DNA from: Kordiimonas gwangyangensis DSM 19435 = JCM 12864
Lineage (GTDB): Bacteria; Pseudomonadota; Alphaproteobacteria; Sphingomonadales; Kordiimonadaceae
Assembly: GCF_000375545.1 (NCBI RefSeq)
Contig: NZ_AQXF01000002.1
Coordinates: 284,716 to 348,715, forward strand
DNA length: 64,000 nt
Direction of reading: 5' to 3'
In this document: positions 27,541 through 37,014 of the stretch, piece by piece
Layout of the letters: each line of letters starts with the position of its first letter
Position numbering within the stretch: the first letter of the stretch is position 1
Translations under genes and position numbers: made by a program
Notes under the pieces: model-generated
What the model was told of the DNA's origin: nothing
Databases searched by the model: none
The model's input: the letters and a program-made list of their open reading frames with translations, nothing else

Positions 27541-28645
27541 CGGTATCCTTACTCTCAACAATCACATGGGCCGGTTGTTCGCTCGCTTGCGGCACGGAGG
27601 CCTTAGGCTGCAGTTCATAGTGATCAAGGTAGTGATCTATATAGAAGCGCACGAGCACGGCGATTGCGGCCGCGGCAGGTACCGCCACCAATACACCGAC
27701 AAAACCAGCAATCTCACCACCGGCGAAGACCGCAAACAGAACCCACACCGGGTGAAGGCCAACACGGTCCCCCACAAGCTTGGGTGATATTACGCTGCCC
27801 TCAAGAGTTTGCACTACAAGCACCACGCCGATCACGAGTGCGATATTCACCGGGTCAAAGCCCCACTGGCCGATGGCCATGGCAACCGCCACAACACCGG
27901 CGAAAAGCGCACCCACAAAGGGAATGAAGGACATAACGCCCGCGAGCAGGCCGAGTACAATGGCGAAATCAAGCCCGACAATGGCCCAACCAACAGCATA
28001 AAGAATACCAAGGCAGCTACTTACCAGCAGTTGCCCACGAACGAAGCCCGCAAGTACCGTATCCACCTTCTCGGCCTGTTCACGCACGGTTTTCGCTGTC
28101 GGTTCAGGCAGCCAGCTATCGATCTTGGCGATGATGCGGTCCCAGTCGCGCAGCAGATAGAAGGCTACCACCGGCGTAATCAGGACAAGGGAGAGAATGT
28201 TGAATACCGCGATGCTGCCTTTGATAGCCCCCGTCGCGGCTTCACGCACCTTGACGAGAATCTCGTCGGAGAAGGTGGAGACAAGGCCATCAACATCATG
28301 CGGCATATCGAGATTGAAGCGGGTGGCAATCGCATCCATCCACTCATTGAACTTGGGTTTGAGGGTGGCCAGTGTCTCTGGCAGCGTTTTCGACGCCGCC
28401 ACAATCTGGCTTTGCATGATCGGCCAGAAGGCGATGATCACCGCCAGAATCAGCAGGAAAAAGATGGTGATAACGATAGCCGCAGCCGCACTGCGCGGTA
28501 CCTTACGCGCCTCAAGCCGGTCAGCGAGCGGATCAAGGAAATAGGCGACGGCAAGACCCGCGAGAAACGGCAGCAATATCCCTCTGGTCAGGTAAAAAAA
28601 CAGCGCGGTGACAGCGATACCGCCAATCCAGAACCACTTGTTCAT
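27533..28645 (-). CDS. AI-2E family transporter (PerM-like permease)
   Basis: A 370-residue inner-membrane protein with about eight hydrophobic helices and the family features FYLTRGILLPFLAGLAVAYFLDPLADRLE at the N-terminus and FIPFVGALFAGVVAVAMA plus GLHPVWVLFAVFAGGEIAGFVGVLVAVPAAA at the C-terminus. The family includes autoinducer-2 exporters and ion antiporters; the substrate here is unknown. AAGGGGGG precedes the ATG. The DUF2066-AI-2E-hdaA order is common in alphaproteobacteria. Confidence 0.9.
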   Translation of the reverse strand: MNKWFWIGGIAVTALFFYLTRGILLPFLAGLAVAYFLDPLADRLEARKVPRSAAAAIVITIFFLLILAVIIAFWPIMQSQIVAASKTLPETLATLKPKFNEWMDAIATRFNLDMPHDVDGLVSTFSDEILVKVREAATGAIKGSIAVFNILSLVLITPVVAFYLLRDWDRIIAKIDSWLPEPTAKTVREQAEKVDTVLAGFVRGQLLVSSCLGILYAVGWAIVGLDFAIVLGLLAGVMSFIPFVGALFAGVVAVAMAIGQWGFDPVNIALVIGVVLVVQTLEGSVISPKLVGDRVGLHPVWVLFAVFAGGEIAGFVGVLVAVPAAAAIAVLVRFYIDHYLDHYELQPKASVPQASEQPAHVIVESKDTDG

Positions 28646-28666
28646 GTTTGCCCCCCTTAAAACCGG

Positions 28667-29800
28667 TTACTCGTCGTCGCTTTTCGGCGCGAGTAACCTT
28701 TCATCCCCATAAAACCCAAGTGTCAGCCCGGCGTAGCGCAGCGCAAGCTGCAACTGTTCCTCGCGTCCGGTGTAGTCAAACGCTATGCGGCTGAACGGCA
28801 AGCCAATCTCAATGGTGTGCACAGCGCGGATCAGCGAGACCTCCTCCAGTTTACGCTGAACCTCGGTCAAAACAGCGAGGTTTGTGGTCGGCACCAGCAT
28901 CTCAAGATGCCCTTCAACACCGGTATCCACAAGCAGTTGGCCGCGCCAAGCGGTGTCGATGGCATCAAGCACCGCTTCATACATGGCGGCAACGGCCTCA
29001 GCTTCATTGTCCACCTCTTCAATCCGGCCCTCGCCTTCCATGTTCCCATCGGTCGAAAGGTAGCGGTAGGCGAGCACGGGTCCATAAGGCGTGCGGTACC
29101 AGTCACTTGCGATCATCAGCGCGTCGCGCACCCCGTAAATCTTAGCGACTTCCCTTGCCTGTTTGGCCTGAAGCGACTGCACTTCACGGAAGGTGATGGC
29201 GGCGCGTTCGCTAATCTCGCCACGGGCAAAAACATACTGGCGAATCCGGTTAACCCAGTCCACCTTATCGCGCGCGGTCATGATCACGGGGTCCTGTTCC
29301 CACAGAATCTCGGTCAGGCCGCGACGGTGACCGTGAAGCACAAGGATACCCTGCCCTGTACTGAGAACGTGCGGCACATTGTTGTCAGCCAGAAACTGGC
29401 TCACAAGGCCCGGCTCAAAACGTACATTCAGGGTCGCCAGATAGCGGCGGGAAGACGACTGCTCATCAACCACTTCAATGGCTGTAATGAGAGACTGAAT
29501 CTGGTTGCGGTTCAGCACAGGCAGCTTAGCGCGACCTTCTTCCTGAACCAGCTTGCGCAAGAGGGTCTGATAAGCTTGCAGTTCAGCCTTCTCCAGCGCG
29601 GTCTCCCGCGCGCGGCTGGCAGTTGAGGATGTCTCATCAACCTTGATATCGCGGATGGTGAATAGGCGGTCGGTCACATCTTCCGCTGCCCGCGCATTCT
29701 GCGGCGCGTGCGCCACACAGAGCATAATTCCCAGAATTAACGCAAAAGCATGATGGAAAACTGTGCTATTTTTGAAATAGTTATGCATAAAGTCTTTCAT
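28667..29800 (-). CDS. DUF2066 domain-containing exported protein
   Basis: A 377-residue protein with a signal peptide (hydrophobic HAFALILGIMLCVAHA, cleavage near ARAAED) and a DUF2066 domain: ALEKAELQAYQTLLRKLV, LNVRFEPGLVSQFLADNNVP and the VVDEQSSSRRYLATLNV region. The function of the family is unknown; it is widespread in Proteobacteria next to hda/purM. The frame runs on upstream to 30487, but that part is antisense to purM, so ATG 29800 (or 29788) is taken. It diverges from purM and precedes the AI-2E gene by 21 bp. Confidence 0.85.
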   Translation of the reverse strand: MKDFMHNYFKNSTVFHHAFALILGIMLCVAHAPQNARAAEDVTDRLFTIRDIKVDETSSTASRARETALEKAELQAYQTLLRKLVQEEGRAKLPVLNRNQIQSLITAIEVVDEQSSSRRYLATLNVRFEPGLVSQFLADNNVPHVLSTGQGILVLHGHRRGLTEILWEQDPVIMTARDKVDWVNRIRQYVFARGEISERAAITFREVQSLQAKQAREVAKIYGVRDALMIASDWYRTPYGPVLAYRYLSTDGNMEGEGRIEEVDNEAEAVAAMYEAVLDAIDTAWRGQLLVDTGVEGHLEMLVPTTNLAVLTEVQRKLEEVSLIRAVHTIEIGLPFSRIAFDYTGREEQLQLALRYAGLTLGFYGDERLLAPKSDDE

Positions 29801-29828
29801 AACCGGCGCGGCGCCCCTATAACGCCCC

Positions 29829-29857
29829 CTTATAGCAACTGAGCAGGCAATTGCCAG
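29829..29857 (-). promoter_or_regulatory. Putative promoter of the DUF2066-AI-2E-hdaA unit
   Basis: On the minus strand CTGGCA (29857-29852), 17-nt spacer, TATAAG (29834-29829). The -35 is half of an inverted repeat TGCCAG (29852-29857) and CTGGCA (29868-29873). Moderate consensus match only. Confidence 0.4.
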
Positions 29858-29911
29858 TGCTCTTAGGCTGGCAGTCAAATTTGCCTTTATTGCGGCAGGA
29901 CAGGTCTCATC

Positions 29912-31018
29912 GTGGCACAAGATACTCAATCCTACACTTATAAACAGGCTGGCGTGGACATTGACGCTGGCGAAGCACTTGTCGAAAACATCAAGCCACT
30001 TGCGGCATCCACCCGCCGCTCCGGCGCTGATGCTTCCCTCGGCGGTTTTGGCGGTCTTTTTGACCTGCGCGCGGCAGGCTTTCAGGACCCGATCCTCGTT
30101 GCTGCCAACGACGGCGTGGGCACCAAACTGAAGGTCGCCATTGATGCCAGCAAACATGACACAGTGGGCATCGACCTCGTGGCCATGTGTGTGAACGACC
30201 TTGTTGTGCAAGGCGCTGAGCCGCTGTTGTTCCTTGACTATATGGCAACAGGCCATCTTGACGTCGCGCAGATGACGGACGTTGTCGCCGGTATTGCTGA
30301 AGGCTGCCGCCAGGCTGGCTGTGCGCTGATCGGTGGTGAAACGGCTGAAATGCCGGGTATGTACCACGACAAGGATTATGACCTCGCAGGCTTTGCCGTG
30401 GGCGCGGCCGAGCGCGGCACCATGATTGACGGCTCCACGGTGGCGGAAGGTGACGTGCTTCTGGGCCTTGCCTCGAACGGCACACACTCGAACGGCTATT
30501 CGCTCATCCGCCGCATTGTTGGCGACAAGGGCTTTAACTATGCTGACAAGGCACCGTTTGACGACAGCCTGAGCCTTGGTGAAGCGCTACTCGCACCGAC
30601 CAAGATTTATGTGAAAAGCTGCCTTGAAGGCGTTCGCAAGGGTTATGTGAAGGCGCTGTCGCACATCACTGGCGGCGGTTTCCTTGAAAACGTACCGCGC
30701 GTAATGCCGAAGGACACTCTGGCCGAAATCGACAGCGGCGCTTGGGCCCTGCCCGGCGTATTCGGCTGGCTGCAGAGCGAAGGCAATATTGCCACGGCTG
30801 AGATGTCCCGCACGTTCAACTGCGGCATCGGCATGGTTGTTGTGGTCGCGCCCGAGCATGCAGACGCTGCCAAAGCGCTGTTTGAAGCTGAGGGCGAGAC
30901 CGTTTACACCATCGGCAAGATCGTCGCGGGTTCCGGCTCACCAAAATGCCGCGTGACCGGCAAGGCTGGTACCTGGGGTGCCAAGGTGGACTGGTCCGCC
31001 ATCACTGCAGAGGCTTGA
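29912..31018 (+). CDS. purM: Phosphoribosylformylglycinamidine cyclo-ligase (AIR synthetase)
   Basis: Fifth step of purine synthesis, closing FGAM to AIR with ATP. The 368-residue product has [15 protein letters not shown] at the start, [45 protein letters not shown] and [14 protein letters not shown]. It starts with GTG at 29912. The next gene purN begins 5 bp after its stop, the usual purM-purN operon. Confidence 0.98.
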   Translation: MAQDTQSYTYKQAGVDIDAGEALVENIKPLAASTRRSGADASLGGFGGLFDLRAAGFQDPILVAANDGVGTKLKVAIDASKHDTVGIDLVAMCVNDLVVQGAEPLLFLDYMATGHLDVAQMTDVVAGIAEGCRQAGCALIGGETAEMPGMYHDKDYDLAGFAVGAAERGTMIDGSTVAEGDVLLGLASNGTHSNGYSLIRRIVGDKGFNYADKAPFDDSLSLGEALLAPTKIYVKSCLEGVRKGYVKALSHITGGGFLENVPRVMPKDTLAEIDSGAWALPGVFGWLQSEGNIATAEMSRTFNCGIGMVVVVAPEHADAAKALFEAEGETVYTIGKIVAGSGSPKCRVTGKAGTWGAKVDWSAITAEA

Positions 31019-31023
31019 AGCAC

Positions 31024-31677
31024 GTGAGCAAACTTCGTCTTGGTGTAATGATCTCAGGCAGCGGCACCAACCTGCAGGCGCTGATTGACGCCTGCGCGCA
31101 GGCTGATTATCCCGCGAAGATCGAGGTTGTGATCTCGAACCGTCCTGACGCCAAAGGCCTCGACCGCGCGCGCAATGCTGGCCTCAAGGCCGTTTGCATT
31201 GACCACAAGGGTTATGACGACCGCGCGGTGTTTGAGGATGCGGTGCACAACTGCCTGACGGACCATAAGGTCCAGCTTGTATGCCTCGCCGGTTTCATGC
31301 GCCTTCTGGGCGCTGACTTTGTTGGCCGCTGGAAAGACCGTATGATCAACATTCATCCGTCGCTGCTGCCGTCATACAAAGGCCTGCACACGCATGCCCG
31401 TGCGCTTGAGGATGGGGTGAAGTTCGCTGGCTGCACCATCCACTACGTGCGCCCCGAGATGGACAACGGCCCCATCATCATGCAAACCGCTATTCCGATT
31501 GCGGCAGATGAGACGGAAGAAAGCCTGATCGCCAAAACACTCACGTACGAACACCGTATGTATCCGGCCGCTGTAAAGCTGATTGCCGAGGGAAAGGCGC
31601 GTGTGTCGGGCAACAAGGTGATTGTGAAGGAAGACGTGGCGCTGCCCACGGAAGGCCTCATCAGCCCCCTCGCCTGA
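31024..31677 (+). CDS. purN: Phosphoribosylglycinamide formyltransferase (GAR transformylase)
   Basis: Third step of purine synthesis, moving a formyl group from 10-formyl-THF to GAR. The 217-residue product shows LGVMISGSGTNLQALI, the catalytic NIHPSLLPSYKGLHTHARAL with Asn/His, and HYVRPEMDNGPIIMQ with the catalytic Asp. Start is GTG 31024, with GAGG in the end of purM as ribosome-binding site; the open frame before it overlaps purM and is not family-like. Confidence 0.98.
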   Translation: MSKLRLGVMISGSGTNLQALIDACAQADYPAKIEVVISNRPDAKGLDRARNAGLKAVCIDHKGYDDRAVFEDAVHNCLTDHKVQLVCLAGFMRLLGADFVGRWKDRMINIHPSLLPSYKGLHTHARALEDGVKFAGCTIHYVRPEMDNGPIIMQTAIPIAADETEESLIAKTLTYEHRMYPAAVKLIAEGKARVSGNKVIVKEDVALPTEGLISPLA

Positions 31678-31701
31678 CGCGCATCATATCCAGACAACAA
31701 A

Positions 31702-31726
31702 AAAGGCCGGGAGTTTCCCGGCCTTT
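31702..31726. terminator. Bidirectional terminator between purN and ndk
   Basis: Perfect 11-bp stem, AAAGGCCGGGA (31702-31712) with TCCCGGCCTTT (31716-31726), 3-nt loop. The minus-strand side continues as TTTGTTG (strong, serving ndk); the plus side continues CTGTATT (weaker, serving purN). Confidence 0.9.
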
Positions 31727-31756
31727 CTGTATTCGCAAACGAATTCCCTGGCTGGA

Positions 31757-32179
31757 TTAGCCAACAATCTCGTTGCCAGCGAAGAACTGAGCGATTTCGA
31801 TCGCTGCGTTCTCTTCACTGTCGGAACCGTGTACGGAGTTTTCGCCGATCGAGAGAGCGAACTCTTTACGGATCGTGCCTTCAGCAGCTTGTTCCGGGTT
31901 GGTCGCGCCCATAACTTCGCGGTTTTTCGCAACTGCGTCTTCGCCTTCGAGAACCTGCACAACAACCGGTGCGGAGGTCATGAACTCAACGAGCTCACCG
32001 AAGAACGGACGCTCGGAGTGAACAGCGTAGAAAGTCTCAGCTTGTTTTTGCGTCATGTGGATACGCTTCTGAGCTACGATGCGCAGACCAGCAGCTTCAA
32101 GCTTCGCGTTTACAGCACCGGTCAGGTTACGGTTGGTAGCGTCCGGTTTAATGATCGAAAAAGTACGTTGCACAGCCAT
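31757..32179 (-). CDS. ndk: Nucleoside diphosphate kinase
   Basis: Equalises NTP and dNTP pools by ping-pong phosphate transfer. The 140-residue product starts [14 protein letters not shown] and has the active-site His in NSVHGSDS with the preceding [19 protein letters not shown]. Length is normal. It is monocistronic, with a promoter at 32224-32252 and a shared terminator. Confidence 0.98.
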   Translation of the reverse strand: MAVQRTFSIIKPDATNRNLTGAVNAKLEAAGLRIVAQKRIHMTQKQAETFYAVHSERPFFGELVEFMTSAPVVVQVLEGEDAVAKNREVMGATNPEQAAEGTIRKEFALSIGENSVHGSDSEENAAIEIAQFFAGNEIVG

Positions 32180-32223
32180 TGTGACTAATCCCTTTTATAA
32201 TGGGGTTTAACAGATTCGCGGGC

Positions 32224-32252
32224 CTTATAGCTGCAAATGCACGGAAAGCCAA
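32224..32252 (-). promoter_or_regulatory. Putative promoter of ndk
   Basis: On the minus strand TTGGCT (32252-32247), a 17-nt spacer and TATAAG (32229-32224) stand about 45 bases before the ndk ATG. Reasonable sigma-70 match. Confidence 0.5.
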
Positions 32253-32329
32253 GCGTTGCGTGCATGTGCGCGCACTGTGCCACTTTTGTGCCATTGCCTG
32301 CGCGCCAGCCATGTGATACTCCGCGCGCC

Positions 32330-34228
32330 ATGCTGCACATTAATGACATAACCTTCCGTATTGCTGACCGCCTCTTGTTTGACGGCGCGACCGTGCATAT
32401 TCCTGCCGGGCACAAGGTGGGTTTTGTTGGCAAGAACGGTGCGGGCAAATCAACGCTCCTCAAGATGATCCTTGGTGAGCTTGGCCCCGAATCCGGCGAG
32501 ATCAAGATCAGGCCGCGGGCGCGCATCGGCCATGTGGGGCAGGAAGCGCCCGGTGGCCCGCAGTCGCTGCTTGAGACTGTGCTGCAGTCAAATCATGAGA
32601 TGACAGCGCTTGAGGCTGAAGCTGAAACCGCGACGGACCCGGCGCGTGTGGCGGAAATTCACAACCGGCTGGCCGATATTGGCGCGCACACGGCAGAAGC
32701 CCGCGCTGCTACGATCCTCTCCGGCCTTGGCTTCGACACCGAGGCCCAAGCGCGGCCCTGTTCCAGCTATTCGGGCGGCTGGCGCATGCGGGTCGCACTT
32801 GCCTGTGTGCTGTTCAACGAGCCTGACCTGCTGCTGCTTGACGAGCCAACGAACTATCTCGACCTCGAAGGCGTGATCTGGCTTGAGAATTTCCTGCGCA
32901 CCTACCCCTATACGGTGCTGATCGTGAGCCACGACCGTGACCTTCTCAATAAGGCCGTCACGCATATCGTGCATCTGGAGCAGTCGAAACTGAACCTTTA
33001 TACCGGCGGCTATGACCGGTTTGAGGAACTCAGGCACGAGCTGATGGAGCGCCAGATGGCGCTCAAATCCAAGCAGGAAGCCGAGCGCCGGCATATTCAG
33101 GCATTTGTGGACCGCTTCAAGGCTAAAGCATCCAAGGCCAAGCAGGCACAAAGTCGCCTCAAGGCGCTTGAGAGAATGAAACCCATCGCCACGATGGTCG
33201 AGGCACATACGATCCCGTTCAAATTTCCGAAGCCAGACCCGCTCTCTTCCCCGCTTATTGCGCTTGAGGAAGCCAGCGTGGGCTATGAGGTCGGCAACCC
33301 GATCCTCAAGAAACTTGACCTGCGCATCGACATGGATGATCGCATTGCGCTTCTGGGCGCGAACGGCAATGGTAAATCCACTTTCGCAAAGCTCTTGGCT
33401 GACAAGTTGGAGCCAATGGAAGGCAAGATGCGCAAGAGCCGCGTGCTGAAGGTCGGCTATTTTGCCCAGCACCAGCTTGACGAGCTTATCGCCAAAGCAT
33501 CGCCCTATGATCACCTGCAGAAGATGATGCCGGATGCGATTGAAGCCAAAGTGCGCGCCCGCCTTGGTGCCTTCGGTTTTGGTGCCGACAAGGCGGACAG
33601 GCCGGTCGAATCGCTGTCGGGCGGCGAAAAAGCGCGACTGATGTTCGCGCTCGCCACCTTCGAAGCGCCGCAGCTCATCATCCTTGACGAACCGACCAAC
33701 CACCTTGATGTGGACAGCCGCGAAGCGCTTATCCATGCCATCAACGATTATGACGGTGCGGTGCTTCTGATCAGCCACGACCGTCACCTTGTTGAGGCCT
33801 GCGTGGACCGGCTGTGGATCGTGGAAAAAGGTGATGTGAAGCGCTTTGAGGGCGATATTGAGGATTACCGCCAGCATCTCCTCAAGGAACGCTCCGGCGA
33901 ACGTGCTGACAGGCGCGGCCCCAAACTTGAGAACCAGAAAAAGGCAGCCCGCCAGAACGCCGCTGAACTGCGCCGCCAGCTTGCGCCCTTCAAACGTGCG
34001 TCCGAGAAGGCTGAAGCCGCGCTTGAAAAGCTGCTGGCCGAGAAAGACCGTGTGGACACGCGCCTTGCCGACCCCCGCCTCTATGAACCCGGTCAGGAAG
34101 ACAAGGTGGCGAAGCTTTCAAAACTCGCGGGCGATTTGACCGCACAGATTGCAGAAGCGGAAGAAGCCTGGATGCTGGCGGAGGAAGCCTACACGGAAGC
34201 TCAAGACGCTGTGAACGACGCGTCATAG
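32330..34228 (+). CDS. ABC-F family ATPase (Uup/YheS-like)
   Basis: Soluble twin-ATPase of 632 residues acting on ribosomes in characterised members, not a transporter. ATPase 1 has GKNGAGKST and SSYSGGWRMRVALA and LLLLDEPTNYLD; the linker (about 245-300) is charged; ATPase 2 has GANGNGKST, SLSGGEKARLMFA and IILDEPTNHLD; a C-terminal coiled coil (about 530-630) is rich in Lys/Glu/Ala. The frame is open from 32237, but ATG 32330 (MLHINDITF) is the family-like start. It is a housekeeping type ABC-F with no sign of an antibiotic-resistance context. Confidence 0.92.
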   Translation: MLHINDITFRIADRLLFDGATVHIPAGHKVGFVGKNGAGKSTLLKMILGELGPESGEIKIRPRARIGHVGQEAPGGPQSLLETVLQSNHEMTALEAEAETATDPARVAEIHNRLADIGAHTAEARAATILSGLGFDTEAQARPCSSYSGGWRMRVALACVLFNEPDLLLLDEPTNYLDLEGVIWLENFLRTYPYTVLIVSHDRDLLNKAVTHIVHLEQSKLNLYTGGYDRFEELRHELMERQMALKSKQEAERRHIQAFVDRFKAKASKAKQAQSRLKALERMKPIATMVEAHTIPFKFPKPDPLSSPLIALEEASVGYEVGNPILKKLDLRIDMDDRIALLGANGNGKSTFAKLLADKLEPMEGKMRKSRVLKVGYFAQHQLDELIAKASPYDHLQKMMPDAIEAKVRARLGAFGFGADKADRPVESLSGGEKARLMFALATFEAPQLIILDEPTNHLDVDSREALIHAINDYDGAVLLISHDRHLVEACVDRLWIVEKGDVKRFEGDIEDYRQHLLKERSGERADRRGPKLENQKKAARQNAAELRRQLAPFKRASEKAEAALEKLLAEKDRVDTRLADPRLYEPGQEDKVAKLSKLAGDLTAQIAEAEEAWMLAEEAYTEAQDAVNDAS

Positions 34229-34289
34229 GCTTGACCCACCCGTAAGCTTGCGGCCTACTGCGGCAAATTTATTACCCAAGGGGGCATCC

Positions 34290-35156
34290 TTGTTTGCACT
34301 TGCAGAACGCCTGCGGCCCGGTCGCACATTCACCGAAGTTTTTGTCACGCTATCGCTCGCGGTATTGCTCATCTGGTTCGGCCTGATGAACATCTCGGGC
34401 GCGAGCGCGCCGGTTGTGGAACGCTGGCTCACCGGGCATGCTTTCCTTGGCAGTCTGCTCAAGCACAAACAGTATATCATGTGGGGCTTGGGCGGCCTTC
34501 AGGCGCTTTCCGGCCTGCTGATCGCGCTATATTCAGTTCCAGACCGGGTCAAGCGCATCGCTTACTGGTTCGTGGTAGCCTATAGCCTTGGCGCGCTCAG
34601 CCTGATGTTCACCAATAACGTCTGGATTGATAGCCTTGGCGGATTCCCGGCGATCGGCTCGGGACAAGGCATCATCAAATATGTCACGCTGCTTGGCCTC
34701 GCGCTATGGCGGCTGGGCATTCGCCATGCCGAAACCGTCATGCTTCTGGGTCTTATTCTGGTGCTGGGTTGGATTGGTGGCATGAAGTTCACCGCGCCTG
34801 AAGCGGCTGGTGTCGAACCGCTCCTGAAAACCAGCCCGGTATTTAACTGGTGGCTGACCGAGCATTTCAGCAAACAAGGCGCATCGAATGTGATCGGCGT
34901 GATTGAGCTGGTGACCGTGCTGCTGCTGAGTGCTTATTGGTGGAACCGCAAGCTCTTCACGCTAGGCTATTTGCTTGCGGCGTTCACTTTTGTTGTCACG
35001 CTCAGCTTCCTCGTCACCTTCGCGCCCGCATGGAACGCGAAGATGGGTGGTTTTCCGTACCTGGCCTCTAGCGGGCTGTTTCTTCTGAAAGACCTGCCGC
35101 TCCTGGCTGCATGTTTTGTGCTGTCAGTGCGCGGCGCAGCGACCAGCGGGCATTAA
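34290..35156 (+). CDS. DUF417 family multi-pass membrane protein (YkgB/RclC-like)
   Basis: A 288-residue protein with about seven hydrophobic helices: LSLAVLLIWFGLMNI, the GLGGLQALSGLLIALY region, LLGLILVLGWIGGMKFTAPEA and LGYLLAAFTFVVTLSFLVTFAPAW. KFTAPEA(A)GVEPLL and a final GGFPYLASSGLFLLKDL fit DUF417, whose E. coli members YkgB/RclC relate to oxidative stress. Start: TTG 34290 with AAGGGGG 5 bases before it; an upstream TTG (34248) lacks such a site. Its last 89 bp overlap the end of the convergent alpha/beta hydrolase gene. Confidence 0.8.
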   Translation: MFALAERLRPGRTFTEVFVTLSLAVLLIWFGLMNISGASAPVVERWLTGHAFLGSLLKHKQYIMWGLGGLQALSGLLIALYSVPDRVKRIAYWFVVAYSLGALSLMFTNNVWIDSLGGFPAIGSGQGIIKYVTLLGLALWRLGIRHAETVMLLGLILVLGWIGGMKFTAPEAAGVEPLLKTSPVFNWWLTEHFSKQGASNVIGVIELVTVLLLSAYWWNRKLFTLGYLLAAFTFVVTLSFLVTFAPAWNAKMGGFPYLASSGLFLLKDLPLLAACFVLSVRGAATSGH

Positions 35157-35949
35157 CGTCCGCCAGCACCTGGGGCTGGAGCGCGACATTATAGTGGTCC
35201 GCCCCTTTGATCACGAGGAACTCGTCATCCTCACCCAGCACCTCCTTGAGGCCGGCACCTGATGCAAAGGGCACAACTTCGTCCGCGGTGCCGTGATAGA
35301 TGACGATATGGCCCGATGCGGCTTTCAGTTTCTCATCACTCCTGAGCGGATAGTTGGTCAGGAACTCTGGCAGGAACGGATAGCGACGCACAGCCATATC
35401 CGCGATGGATTTCATCGGGGCGAACAGCATGACGTTTTCAACGTTCCGGGCTGCCGCAATATGGCTTGCGAACGTTGTACCGAACGAATAACCCACCACA
35501 CGTATGTGGTTGTGGCCATAGCGAGCGGCGGCCCAATCATACCATTCCTCAGCATCCGCAAGCAGGTTGGCTTCCGAAAGCTCACCCCGGCTTTTACCAA
35601 AACCGCGGTAGTCCATCGACAGCACATCATAGCCCATATCAAGGAAGATTTTTGCGGGCTTCTCCGAGCTGCCAACGTTCCCGGCATTACCTTTATAGTA
35701 AATCACGAGATCACGTTGCTGGCGGCTGCCTGTCCTGATCAGCTCGTTCTTGAACAGAATGCCGTGCAACTGCGCGTCATCAGCGCTCAGGAAGACCTCT
35801 TCATGCGGGAGGGTGAAGTGATATTCATAGTCGTCTGCGACCGGCTCGAAATAGAACATCAGATGTTCCTGGAAGGCATATGCCGCGCCCATCACCATGG
35901 CGTATCCCGCAAGCAAACTGCCAACAAACCATTTCAGAAATCTTTTCAT
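35068..35949 (-). CDS. Membrane-anchored alpha/beta hydrolase
   Basis: A 293-residue protein with an N-terminal membrane segment (about residues 5-25) followed by an alpha/beta hydrolase domain: oxyanion region VIYYKGNAGNV, LSMDYRGFGKSRGE, nucleophile GYSFGTTFASH, the Asp region IYHGTADEVVPF and catalytic His in GADHYNVA. It resembles the BEM46/YfhR group of unknown substrate. ATG 35949 is chosen since GGAGG precedes it by 8 bases. The C-terminal tail (about 29 residues) overlaps the end of the DUF417 gene on the other strand. Confidence 0.83.
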   Translation of the reverse strand: MKRFLKWFVGSLLAGYAMVMGAAYAFQEHLMFYFEPVADDYEYHFTLPHEEVFLSADDAQLHGILFKNELIRTGSRQQRDLVIYYKGNAGNVGSSEKPAKIFLDMGYDVLSMDYRGFGKSRGELSEANLLADAEEWYDWAAARYGHNHIRVVGYSFGTTFASHIAAARNVENVMLFAPMKSIADMAVRRYPFLPEFLTNYPLRSDEKLKAASGHIVIYHGTADEVVPFASGAGLKEVLGEDDEFLVIKGADHYNVALQPQVLADVNARWSLRRALTAQNMQPGAAGLSEETAR

Positions 35950-36101
35950 AGCCACTGCCTCCACGAAGGGCTTCCCGCCTGATTGTCGCTAAAGCCCTTT
36001 GTGGCTTTGCTTCACTATCAGGTTAGAAGGAGGCGGCTAAAAAAGCGGTAGGAATGGAATTGGCGGGATATAATGAAAGCATCAAGACGAACGGTTGAAC
36101 G

Positions 36102-36563
36102 CTAGTCTTTCTTGCGTGTGTAGATATCCGGCACCGTGATTTCCATCATGATCTCTGGTTTGGCGAGGTCAGTGAAGCCCACCTGACGGTAAAGCGGGTG
36201 CATGTCGCTCGTGGCAAGCATCATACGGCGCAGGCCCTGTAGGTCCGGATGCGCCATGACCACATCCATCATCCAGCGGCCGAGCTTCTGGCCGCGTGTT
36301 TCTGCGGAAATATAAACATCCGCGAGGTAAGCGAAAGTGGCGCGGTCGGTGATCATACGGGCGCAGCCCATCTGGCCGTCGTGCTCATGGAACAAGCCAA
36401 AGGAAAGCGAATTTTCAAACCCACGGCGGCATATGTCCATGGGAATATCTTTGGCCCAGTAGCTGGCCGCAAGCCACGCATGTACGCGGTCAAAGTCAAA
36501 CTCGGTAATGTCTGTCGAGATATAATACGGCAGGCTTTCGTGCCGCACAGGTGCGCTCGTCAC
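36102..36563 (-). CDS. GNAT family N-acetyltransferase
   Basis: A 153-residue acetyltransferase of the GNAT fold, with FATLADVYIS (beta4) and the acetyl-CoA loop RGQKLGRWMMDVVM, then MLATSDMHPLYRQVGF. Best start is GTG 36563, which overlaps the holC stop (GTGA) and follows GGGAGC by 7 bases, so it is coupled to holC. The substrate cannot be told; FCAB-like single-domain GNATs like this act on small molecules or proteins. Confidence 0.85.
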   Translation of the reverse strand: MTSAPVRHESLPYYISTDITEFDFDRVHAWLAASYWAKDIPMDICRRGFENSLSFGLFHEHDGQMGCARMITDRATFAYLADVYISAETRGQKLGRWMMDVVMAHPDLQGLRRMMLATSDMHPLYRQVGFTDLAKPEIMMEITVPDIYTRKKD

Positions 36564-37009
36564 GCTTTTTGCTCCCAGCCACCCATTTCGCGCTGCTGCC
36601 AATATGACATCTCTGCGCCAAAATCCTTGAAGGCTTTCCAGTCAGACCGGGCTTCAGCCACGATGCCTTCATCACGGCCATCGAACATATAAAGGCAACG
36701 ATCATATTTGCTGATGTCGGGGCTTTTAACTGCGTCCACCAGCACGAGAACGGTGGCGCCGTTCGGGTTTTCGTCCCCGGTGGTGAGGAAGATGGTTTGC
36801 TCTTCGGGGCTTTCGCAGCCCTCGATATCATGCGGCAGGAAACTTGCGGGATCGTAATCCCACAAGACCTTGTTCACTGTTTCCATCAACCCTTTTGCAG
36901 GTAGCTTGACGACAGCCTTGAAACCCGCGTCCACCACGCGCTCCATCAGCTTGGGGAGGGCTTCCTCAAGCGTCTGGTTCTGCAGGTGATAGAAACGGAT
37001 CTCAGCCAC
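36560..37009 (-). CDS. holC: DNA polymerase III subunit chi
   Basis: Clamp-loader accessory subunit that contacts single-stranded-DNA-binding protein. The 149-residue product starts AEIRFYHLQNQTLEEALPKLME, with the family core WDYDPASFLPHD and VLVLVDAVKSPDISKYDRCLYMFDG. It follows pepA by 5 bp; the pepA-holC pair is common in Proteobacteria. Confidence 0.93.
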   Translation of the reverse strand: MAEIRFYHLQNQTLEEALPKLMERVVDAGFKAVVKLPAKGLMETVNKVLWDYDPASFLPHDIEGCESPEEQTIFLTTGDENPNGATVLVLVDAVKSPDISKYDRCLYMFDGRDEGIVAEARSDWKAFKDFGAEMSYWQQREMGGWEQKA

Positions 37010-37014
37010 GCTGA

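Noticed and set aside
29801-30487. N-terminal extension of the DUF2066 protein
   Set aside because: This part is antisense to purM and lacks family similarity; the signal peptide begins at 29800.
32588-33877. 429-residue open frame on the minus strand
   Set aside because: Antisense to the ABC-F ATPase; no recognisable motif.
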